Position numbers and translations under genes: made by a program | The notes under the pieces: generated by a model | Database searches by the model: none | The model's input: the letters and a program-made list of their open reading frames with translations, nothing else | What the model was told of the DNA's origin: nothing | Assembly (NCBI GenBank): GCA_017520105.1 | Contig: JAFWRL010000183.1 | Span: forward strand, 1-11,374 | DNA from: Fibrobacter sp. | GTDB taxonomy: Bacteria; Fibrobacterota; Fibrobacteria; Fibrobacterales; Fibrobacteraceae | DNA: 11,374 nucleotides | Direction of reading: 5' to 3' | Shown here: piece by piece, positions 6,245 to 11,374 of the stretch | Position numbering within the stretch: the first letter of the stretch is position 1 | Layout: each line of letters begins with the position of its first letter

Positions 6245-7372
6245 ATGCTCGACTATTCTCAAGTTCCAAGTCCTTGTTTCGTACTTGACGAAACACGTCT
6301 CCGCCGCAATATGGAAATCCTCGCCGATATCCAGAACAAGACCGGCGTGAAAATCATCTGCGCTCTCAAAGGCTACAGCTTCTGGCGTTCTTTCCCGCTC
6401 ATCGGCGAATACCTCGCCGGCGCCACCGCCTCTAGCCTCAACGAAGCACGCCTCGCGCGCGAAGAGATGAACAAGGAAGTCCACGTCTTCGCTCCCGTCT
6501 ATGAAGACGATGAAATCGATGCCATCCTCGAAGCAGCGGACCACATCACGTTCAACAGCTTTTCGCAGTGGCAGCGATTCAAGGACAAGACGCTCGCCCA
6601 CGGCGTGAGTGCCGGCATCCGCGTGAACCCGGAATTTTCGACAGTCGAAACCGACATTTACAACCCTTGCGGTAAATACTCCCGCCTCGGCGTGACCGAA
6701 AAGGAATTCAGGCCCGAACTACTCGACGTCATTGACGGTCTCCACTTCCATGCGCTTTGCGAACAGGATGCCGACGCTCTCGAAGGCGTTCTCGCCGCAT
6801 TCGAGCGTCACTTCGGCAAGTACCTCCCGCAAATGAAGTGGGTGAACTTCGGCGGTGGTCATCACATCACGCGTAAGGACTACCACCGCGACGAACTCGT
6901 CCGCATTCTCAAGGATTTCTCCGCACGTTACCCGCACTTGCAGGTCATCATGGAACCGGGCGAAGCTATCGGCTGGCAGACCGGTGAACTCGTCGCAAGC
7001 GTGGGCGACATCATCTACAACGAAATGGATATCGCCATTCTGAACGTTTCCATCAGCGCCCACATGCCGGACTGCCTCGAAATGCCGTACCGTCCGAACG
7101 TCATCGGAGCCGCATTCCCGGGCGAAAAAACTTACACGTACAAACTCACAGGCAATTCCTGCCTCGCGGGCGACCAGCTGGGAGACTTCTCTTTTGACGA
7201 ACCGCTCAAGGTCGGCGACCGCATCATTTTCGAAGACATGATCCACTACACCATGGTCAAAACCACATTCTTCAACGGTGTGCGCCACCCGAGCATTGGC
7301 AAGTTCGACGAAAACGGCAAGTTCCACCTGCTGCACAAATTCACGTACGAACAGTTTAAGGAGAAGCTGTAG
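6245..7372 (+). CDS. nspC: Carboxynorspermidine/carboxyspermidine decarboxylase
   Basis: This PLP enzyme removes the carboxyl group of carboxyspermidine (or carboxynorspermidine) to yield the polyamine, the last step of the spermidine route that does not use S-adenosylmethionine. The 375-residue length is normal. It has the alanine-racemase-like barrel with the PLP lysine in ALKGYS (Lys42), FGGGHH (202-207) and EPGE (237-240) for phosphate and cofactor binding, and the second-domain SCLAGD with Cys306 and Asp310, typical of this decarboxylase group. The N-terminal PSPCFVLDE is also typical of the family. ATG 6245 fits the family start, although no good ribosome site precedes it. The partner carboxyspermidine dehydrogenase is not in the window. 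The gene stands alone, with an AT-rich divergent region upstream and repeats downstream. Confidence 0.94.
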   Translation: MLDYSQVPSPCFVLDETRLRRNMEILADIQNKTGVKIICALKGYSFWRSFPLIGEYLAGATASSLNEARLAREEMNKEVHVFAPVYEDDEIDAILEAADHITFNSFSQWQRFKDKTLAHGVSAGIRVNPEFSTVETDIYNPCGKYSRLGVTEKEFRPELLDVIDGLHFHALCEQDADALEGVLAAFERHFGKYLPQMKWVNFGGGHHITRKDYHRDELVRILKDFSARYPHLQVIMEPGEAIGWQTGELVASVGDIIYNEMDIAILNVSISAHMPDCLEMPYRPNVIGAAFPGEKTYTYKLTGNSCLAGDQLGDFSFDEPLKVGDRIIFEDMIHYTMVKTTFFNGVRHPSIGKFDENGKFHLLHKFTYEQFKEKL

Positions 7373-7384
7373 CGCCGTAAGCGC

Positions 7385-7412
7385 AGTGGTTAGTGGTTAG
7401 TGGTTAGTAAAC
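7385..7412. repeat. Heptad tandem repeat, three AGTGGTT units plus AGTAAAC
   Basis: AGTGGTT occurs three times without gap (7385-7391, 7392-7398, 7399-7405), followed by AGTAAAC. The 7-bp period and the leading AGT are the same as in the longer array at 1301-1392. It lies shortly after the nspC stop. No inverted half follows. Confidence 0.75.
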
Positions 7413-7435
7413 AGCAGAATGCAGGAAGCATGAAA

Positions 7436-7528
7436 TGTCATTCCCGACTTGAAGAACCAGCCCTAGACTTGTTCTGGGGGGAATCTCCCAAAAACAAAGG
7501 AGATGCCCGCTCGGAGGCGGGCATGACA
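7436..7528. repeat. Inverted REP doublet (BIME-like), copy 1
   Basis: The unit begins TGTCATTCCC (7436-7445) and ends GGGCATGACA (7519-7528), so its ends are inverted repeats apart from one base. The left half runs to GGGAATCTCC with a long irregular stem. The right half is GGAG followed by the stem ATGCCCGC/GCGGGCAT (7503-7510, 7517-7524). The two GGAG edges face each other. It lies between nspC and tsaE, ending 22 bp before tsaE. Confidence 0.8.
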
Positions 7529-7550
7529 AAAAAAGCATCATGAGCAAGCA

Positions 7551-7964
7551 ATGAAATTCAAAAGCGAAGACGACACATACAACTGGGCGATTGAATTCGC
7601 AAAGGAACTCAAGGTCGGCGACAAGGTCGCCCTCTATGGGAATCTCGGCGCAGGCAAGACCGTCATCAGCCGCGGCATCTGCAAAGGGCTCGGCTTCGAA
7701 GGCACGGTCTGCTCCCCGACCTACACCATCCTCCACGAATACCCGAACAACCCGCCCATTTTCCATTTCGACCTGTACCGTCTCGAAGGCGGCGCAGACC
7801 TTTACGAAGTCGGCATGGACCCGGACTATCTCGAAAGCGGCATCAGCCTCATCGAATGGCCCGAGCGCTTAGAAGAAAACGACGCAGGCATCACCCACGT
7901 CGTCAAAATTCAAATTCTTTCCGAAACCGAACGAGAAATTACCGTTACAAAAGTCTCAAAGTAA
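7551..7964 (+). CDS. tsaE: tRNA threonylcarbamoyladenosine biosynthesis ATPase TsaE
   Basis: TsaE is the P-loop ATPase that works with TsaB and TsaD to put the t6A modification on A37 of tRNAs reading ANN codons; it is essential in many bacteria. At 137 residues it is slightly short but complete. Walker A GNLGAGKT is at 30-37, the family switch SPTYTILHEY follows, and HFDLYRL and IEWPER are the other conserved motifs. The ATG at 7551 is preceded by only a weak GAGCAAG. Neither tsaB nor tsaD is in the window. The gene stands alone and is bracketed by two inverted REP doublets (7436-7528 and 7983-8058), which probably shape its mRNA ends. Confidence 0.95.
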   Translation: MKFKSEDDTYNWAIEFAKELKVGDKVALYGNLGAGKTVISRGICKGLGFEGTVCSPTYTILHEYPNNPPIFHFDLYRLEGGADLYEVGMDPDYLESGISLIEWPERLEENDAGITHVVKIQILSETEREITVTKVSK

Positions 7965-7982
7965 TACGTTTTTTGCAAAAAC

Positions 7983-8058
7983 TGTCATTCCCGATTATAA
8001 TCGGGAATCTCCATCTCGCTCATAAAAAGGCGATGCCCGCACAGTGGCGGGCATGACA
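7983..8058. repeat. Inverted REP doublet (BIME-like), copy 2
   Basis: It has the same plan as the unit before tsaE: TGTCATTCCC at the left end, GGGCATGACA at the right end. The left half contains a perfect 22-bp palindrome (7987-8008, centred on TATA) and then CTCC. The right half has the stem ATGCCCGC (8033-8040) and GCGGGCAT (8047-8054), with loop and edge sequences (GGCG in place of GGAG) differing from copy 1. It starts 18 bp after the tsaE stop and may form the end of that transcript. No T run follows. Confidence 0.82.
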
Positions 8059-8067
8059 TCGCATTAT

Positions 8068-8118
8068 TGTCACCCCGGCCAGAGCCTGTCCCGGATTTAT
8101 TCCGGGATGCCGGGGTCA
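8068..8118. repeat. REP-like palindrome (CCCCGGC family), intact copy
   Basis: The outer arms TGTCACCCCGGC (8068-8079) and GCCGGGGTCA (8109-8118) enclose a second stem TCCCGGA/TCCGGGA around TTTAT. It lies between the convergent ends of tsaE and the 8124-8813 gene and could serve as a terminator for either strand. It is the intact relative of 217-322. Confidence 0.82.
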
Positions 8119-8123
8119 ACCTT

Positions 8124-8813
8124 TTAAACCTTTTTACGCTTTCCCTTGCGAGCAAGTCTCTTGTTCGCCTTTTCGATGGAATCGGCGACAGCCTTCGCAC
8201 GGAGTTCCGCAGCCACCTGAGCCAATGAATCCGCAATCGCCTTTTCCCTGGCAATAGAATCGGCGCGAGCAGCGGCCGCAGCCACACATGCCTTGATTGC
8301 TTCGTTACCCACAATGCTATTCCAATCCTTGGCATCGCCCTTGTTCAAAAGCATCGGGCCCTTGTATTCATTCACAACGTTAAATGCAGCGACGGTATCC
8401 TTGGCCGCCATGGCGCCCATCGCATCCGCATACAAATCTTTCTGATGGTTGAGCAAATCTTCAATGGCGCCCAAGCGGTTCTGGCGGAGAATTTCCATGG
8501 AATCGCTCACAAAGCTGAGTTCCCAAGTTTCGTTATAGCAAGCTTCGGCTTCCACATACTTAGCAGCATCTGATTCTGCAGCAACATACAAAGCATCGCA
8601 TTTCGCGAACGTATCGGCACTCACCTGCTTGGTATGCTGGTAGTAGTAATAGCCACCAACAATTAATCCGACAAGAACCAACAAGAACACACCGTCTTGC
8701 CAGCCCATAATCGGAGCCTGCGGAAGTTTCGGCCTACCGTTAACGGTTTCACCGGCTTCCAATTTTTCTTCGGCCTCGTCAAACGGGCTCTTTCCATTCA
8801 AGAAACTAAACAT
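8124..8813 (-). CDS. Membrane-anchored Ala-rich protein of unknown function
   Basis: The 229-residue protein has an acidic N-terminal segment of about 40 residues, one membrane helix (residues 41-58, VFLLVLVGLIVGG then four Tyr), a helical middle region that may hold TPR-like helices (Cys in FAKCDALYVAAE and in EAEACYNETW), and a long Ala-rich charged helix from about 175. That helix carries ADSIAREK, ADSLAQ and ADSIEK units and ends in a very basic tail (KRLARKGKRKKV). The C-terminal part is probably a coiled coil. I do not recognise a named family. The ATG at 8813 is well supported by AGGA 7 nt upstream, which overlaps the sufE stop codon. It is the last gene of a three-gene operon and is followed by a REP palindrome. 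Confidence 0.85.
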   Translation of the reverse strand: MFSFLNGKSPFDEAEEKLEAGETVNGRPKLPQAPIMGWQDGVFLLVLVGLIVGGYYYYQHTKQVSADTFAKCDALYVAAESDAAKYVEAEACYNETWELSFVSDSMEILRQNRLGAIEDLLNHQKDLYADAMGAMAAKDTVAAFNVVNEYKGPMLLNKGDAKDWNSIVGNEAIKACVAAAAARADSIAREKAIADSLAQVAAELRAKAVADSIEKANKRLARKGKRKKV

Positions 8814-8822
8814 AGATTAATC

Positions 8823-9275
8823 CTATTTTTTTGAAATTGCGTCAAAGACGCGTGCATATAAATAAATTTGTTTTAAAAGACTAGCAAATCCGTTGGAACG
8901 CGTCGGCGAAAGCCCTACATTCAAACCAATCTGCTGGAAAAATGTCGGATCCACAGACAAAATATCCGCAGGAGCCATATCATTAAAGACCTGCAAGGCA
9001 AGCGCACCAAGACCGCGACTAATCAACGGGTTCGTCGTGCCGCCTTCCACGTCCATCTCGAAATGAATCTTTCCGTTCTCGAACTTCGGAACAAGATACA
9101 TCGTCGAGGCGCAACCTTGAATAATGAACTTTTCCGCCTTGAGTGCGGCGTCCATGCCCTTGTGCTCGCGGGCCAAATCCAAGAGGAATTTCCACTTGTC
9201 ATCCGGATCTGCGAACGAGGCGAACTTCGCTCTAATTTTTTCTTGACGATCAACAATACTTTCGGACATACACAT
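8823..9275 (-). CDS. sufE: SufE-type cysteine desulfuration protein
   Basis: SufE accepts sulfur from the cysteine desulfurase SufS as a persulfide and passes it to the Fe-S scaffold. The 150-residue length fits. The reactive cysteine is Cys55 in IIQGCAST, matching the family's V-x-GC-x-S site; GLGALALQVF and the LSPTRSNGF motif with its conserved arginine are also present. The region that usually reads DSDA before the second helix is EGGTTNPL here, a modest divergence. The ATG at 9275 starts 1 nt after the stop of the reductase gene; ATG 9269 (MSESIVD) is an equally good start, since the only weak ribosome site (GAG) suits it better. No sufS, sufB, sufC or sufD is nearby. The upstream partner is an FAD reductase, so translation is probably coupled. 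Confidence 0.9.
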   Translation of the reverse strand: MCMSESIVDRQEKIRAKFASFADPDDKWKFLLDLAREHKGMDAALKAEKFIIQGCASTMYLVPKFENGKIHFEMDVEGGTTNPLISRGLGALALQVFNDMAPADILSVDPTFFQQIGLNVGLSPTRSNGFASLLKQIYLYARVFDAISKK

Positions 9276-9276
9276 C

Positions 9277-10473
9277 TCAACGCAAAAAAGAACGCATTCT
9301 CCAAATCAATGACGGGCAAGACCTCAGCACCGCAAAGAAAATTTTGAACAAAGTCTGTTTCTCACGCGGGAGTTCAGACAAACGCTTGGCCGCCTTGTCA
9401 AACTGTTCATCCTTGACTTTGGCAAATCCAGGTTTCGCCTTCGCTATTTGCAAATGAGTTTTTCCAAGAGTAGCCATCCAACGGTCAAGGACGGAGGCTT
9501 CGATACGAGAGCGGGCCGCATCATCGGTAGCGGCGAGCCATTCTTGGGCCGCTTCTGCCACAATTTTTCCACTAATCAGCGATTCGACAATGCCCGAACG
9601 GCTCATCGGATTCACGCAGCTCGCAGCATCGCCCGCCTTGAAAAGTCCACACTTCGCAAGCGGCTTTTTCGACTGCCCGCAAGCAATCATTCCACCGCAA
9701 ATGGTCTTGATACCGGCATTCGGGTAGCGGCTTGCAATAAACTGCTTGAGTTTTTCGCGCAACGGCATATCGGGCTTCGTCTCTTTCGAAAGCACAAAAC
9801 CAATATTCACTTCCTTGCCGTCACGCGGGAAAATCCAACCGTAACCGCCCGGGAACTCGCTGCCGTAGAACAAATCGATATGGTCGCGCTTGTGTTCAAT
9901 GCCTTCGGCTACCGCAAAAATTGCAGGCTCCAAATCCGTATTGCCCGATTCGATTCCTTCAAGGCACGGAATCCCGCGCGTAAGGCGACAACCGGGGCCC
10001 GTCGCGTCGATAACAACAGAAGTCGAGAGCGAAACAATCTCATCCCCGACCTTTACATCCAAATTCCAGCCATTTCCGTTACGTGCAATATTCTTGACAA
10101 GCGCATCGAAACGGCATTCCACGCCCGCATCGACGCAAACACAGGCAATCGCACGGTGGAACTTGGAACGGTCTAGAAGCAATCCGCAATTTTTGCTGTA
10201 AAACTCGGCCTTGTAACCCTTAGGTGAAGTAAAGTAAATGCCGGAAATGGTTCCGCGCACCCAGGATTCATCAACAGGCCACAATTTGTTCAAACGATGG
10301 TTCGATACGGCTTCGGCACAGAAAATCGGCTCCTTCCAAGGTTCTTTTTTATCAACAAGGAGGATTTGTCCAGCATTTTGAGTCAATTTTCCAAGCTGAT
10401 AAGCCGCCATGAGACCCGCAGGACCAGCACCACAAATCACCACTTTGTAAGAATTTGAACGAAAAGCAGTCAT
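9277..10473 (-). CDS. FAD-dependent oxidoreductase, geranylgeranyl reductase family
   Basis: The 398-residue protein is a group of flavoproteins that includes geranylgeranyl reductases of isoprenoid chains and menaquinone- or lipid-side reductases. The N-terminal dinucleotide fold has CGAGPAGL (GxGxxG at 15-20). FCAEAVSN near residue 52 matches the family's CGEGVS-like segment, GGYGWIFP (209-216) is a hallmark of the family, and KAGDAASCVNP with SRSGIVESLISG near 280-300 is the FAD-binding GD motif. The substrate cannot be assigned; reduction of a prenyl chain is the best guess. ATG 10473 has no Shine-Dalgarno. The 22 bases around it are repeated 30 bp upstream, where the copy encodes a 5-codon frame (MTIFH) that stops. 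It heads the operon with sufE and the membrane protein. Confidence 0.9.
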   Translation of the reverse strand: MTAFRSNSYKVVICGAGPAGLMAAYQLGKLTQNAGQILLVDKKEPWKEPIFCAEAVSNHRLNKLWPVDESWVRGTISGIYFTSPKGYKAEFYSKNCGLLLDRSKFHRAIACVCVDAGVECRFDALVKNIARNGNGWNLDVKVGDEIVSLSTSVVIDATGPGCRLTRGIPCLEGIESGNTDLEPAIFAVAEGIEHKRDHIDLFYGSEFPGGYGWIFPRDGKEVNIGFVLSKETKPDMPLREKLKQFIASRYPNAGIKTICGGMIACGQSKKPLAKCGLFKAGDAASCVNPMSRSGIVESLISGKIVAEAAQEWLAATDDAARSRIEASVLDRWMATLGKTHLQIAKAKPGFAKVKDEQFDKAAKRLSELPREKQTLFKIFFAVLRSCPSLIWRMRSFLR

Positions 10474-10520
10474 CGCATCGTAAAATTAATGAAAAATTGT
10501 CATTACATCGTAAAATTAGT
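10469..10520 (-). repeat. Tandem duplicate of the translation-start region of the reductase gene
   Basis: Bases 10469-10490 and 10499-10520 agree at 19 of 22 positions with a period of exactly 30 bp. On the minus strand each contains TAATTTTACGATG, two variable bases, then ATGAC. The proximal ATG (10473) starts the reductase; the distal ATG (10503) is in the same frame but stops after five codons at a TAA. Confidence 0.8.
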
Positions 10521-10625
10521 ATTTATTTGGTCAGTTTTTATTTTTCGCTTGGAATTTTGCAAATTTTTTAGTTATTTTAGGGCTATCCGATATTTGTTTT
10601 ACTTTTTTTATAAAGGGAATTGATT

Positions 10626-11374
10626 ATGAATACGAAGAACGTTTACAAATTTGGTATCTGCCTCCTTAGTGCTCTCGCACTCAATGTGTCGGCTCAGGAC
10701 TTCAGAGGCAAAGACCTGAACACCTCCTTCCGCGACAAGCGTATCGACAACTACCAGTTCCAGAAGGCTAGGGCAATCAAGGGCGTTACGGACTTCCAGC
10801 GCTCTGCAGGTGAATCCCCGGACTTCGAAGGTGCAAGCCTTCCCGGCGTTTCTTTCCGCAACGCCGTGATTAGCCAGGCGAACTTTGAAAGCGCAAACCT
10901 CCAGGGAGCAATCATTAGCGGCGCCGACATCCGTTCGGCTTCCTTCGAAGGCGCAAACCTCGAAGGCGCTGACCTCTATCGTGCAACGCTCCTCGATAGC
11001 AAATTCCCCAAGGCAAACCTCAAGAATGCCCGCATGGATGCTATGAAGGTCTCTGATGAATGCGACTTCAGCAAGGCTGACCTCACGCAGGCTTCCGCGA
11101 CCGACATGGACCTCACCCGTGCTGACTTCAGCAAGGCTAACCTTACACACACGAACTTCTCCCGTTCCTTGATGGCTAACAGCGACCTCCGCAAGACCAC
11201 CATGGAAAAGACGGACTTCACGGCTTGCAACCTCATCGCTGCAAACTTCAAGGGTGTCAACCTCAACAACGTGAACTTCGCCAAGGCGGGTCTTTCCCAG
11301 GCTGAATTTGGCGGTGCTTCGTTCAACAACGTGAACCTCCAGGAAGCCGACCTTTCCTTGACCACCTTCAACGA
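10626..11374 (+). CDS. Secreted pentapeptide-repeat protein (3' end beyond window)
   Basis: The frame opens at ATG 10626, with AAGGGAA about 7 nt upstream as a good ribosome site, and runs without a stop to the window edge (249 codons). Residues 1-23 form a signal peptide ending in NVSA, cleaved before QDF. From about residue 64 the sequence is built of five-residue A(D/N)LXX or A(D/N)FXX units (for example FEGASLPG, ANLEGADLYRA, ADFSKANLTHTNFS), which fold into a right-handed quadrilateral beta helix. Proteins of this type often act as binding scaffolds; no catalytic domain is visible, and the real role is unknown. Export to the periplasm or beyond is unusual compared with the well-known cytosolic MfpA/Qnr group. 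It is divergent from the reductase operon, with 152 bp between the starts. Total length is unknown. Confidence 0.9.
   Translation, partial: MNTKNVYKFGICLLSALALNVSAQDFRGKDLNTSFRDKRIDNYQFQKARAIKGVTDFQRSAGESPDFEGASLPGVSFRNAVISQANFESANLQGAIISGADIRSASFEGANLEGADLYRATLLDSKFPKANLKNARMDAMKVSDECDFSKADLTQASATDMDLTRADFSKANLTHTNFSRSLMANSDLRKTTMEKTDFTACNLIAANFKGVNLNNVNFAKAGLSQAEFGGASFNNVNLQEADLSLTTFN

Noticed and set aside
6719..7336. 205-codon minus-strand frame opposite nspC
   Set aside because: The nspC motifs on the plus strand are complete; the opposite product is a Val/Asp/Glu-rich antisense shadow with no family features.
7503..7530. Rho-independent terminator before tsaE
   Set aside because: The stem is strong but is followed by A on the plus strand, and on the minus strand the T run comes before the stem; it fits a REP hairpin better.
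9448..10176. 242-codon plus-strand frame opposite the reductase
   Set aside because: The reductase frame carries all FAD-binding motifs; the opposite frame has none and is a shadow.
10474..10625. Sigma54 (-24/-12) promoter for the pentapeptide gene
   Set aside because: A TTGG...TTGC pair exists near 10549-10560, but the GG-to-GC spacing is 6 and not 10 bases, so it does not fit.
10608..11150. 180-codon minus-strand frame with repeated EVC/EVR patterns
   Set aside because: The repetition is the antisense reading of the pentapeptide codons on the plus strand; the plus frame has a ribosome site and a signal peptide.

Overview
The window (11,374 bp) looks like chromosomal DNA from a free-living or gut Gram-negative bacterium, most likely a Fibrobacter-type organism. 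The pointers are a lipoprotein with a lipobox, several exported proteins, Ala-rich helices carrying ADSI/ADSL units, balanced base composition with AT-rich gaps, and intergenic palindromes beginning with (T/C)GTCA. The lineage call rests on memory of such genomes and not on a search, so it is only moderately sure. No phage, transposase, plasmid or CRISPR genes are visible.

Layout, left to right. (1) The 3' end of rho (1-213) is followed by a gap full of palindromic repeats, then proC (491-1297). (2) A symmetric array of 7-bp repeats fills the gap between proC and a sigma54-dependent activator with a degenerate receiver domain (1396-2760). (3) On the minus strand, a FecCD-type permease and its ATPase (5469-3742) are followed by a TraB/GumN-type lipoprotein gene (3703-2741), whose 3' end overlaps the activator gene tail to tail by 20 bp. 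(4) A small AT-rich membrane or exported protein gene (minus, 5574-6147) appears to have a one-base shift in an A6 run right after its best ATG; a clear intrinsic terminator follows it. (5) nspC (6245-7372, plus) encodes a carboxy(nor)spermidine decarboxylase. (6) tsaE (7551-7964, plus) is bracketed by two inverted pairs of REP-like hairpins. (7) A tight minus-strand operon runs FAD-dependent reductase, SufE, membrane-anchored Ala-rich protein (10473-8124). (8) A secreted pentapeptide-repeat protein starts at 10626 and runs off the right edge.

How the genes relate: most are housekeeping genes (transcription termination, proline synthesis, polyamine synthesis, tRNA t6A modification, Fe-S assembly) with no shared pathway. 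The two apparent operons are the importer plus lipoprotein set and the reductase-SufE-membrane protein set. Neither amounts to a recognisable new system. The most unusual material is non-coding: several REP-like families sharing a GTCA edge, inverted REP doublets around tsaE, the 5+5 heptad palindrome before the activator gene, and a duplicated translation-start region in front of the reductase.
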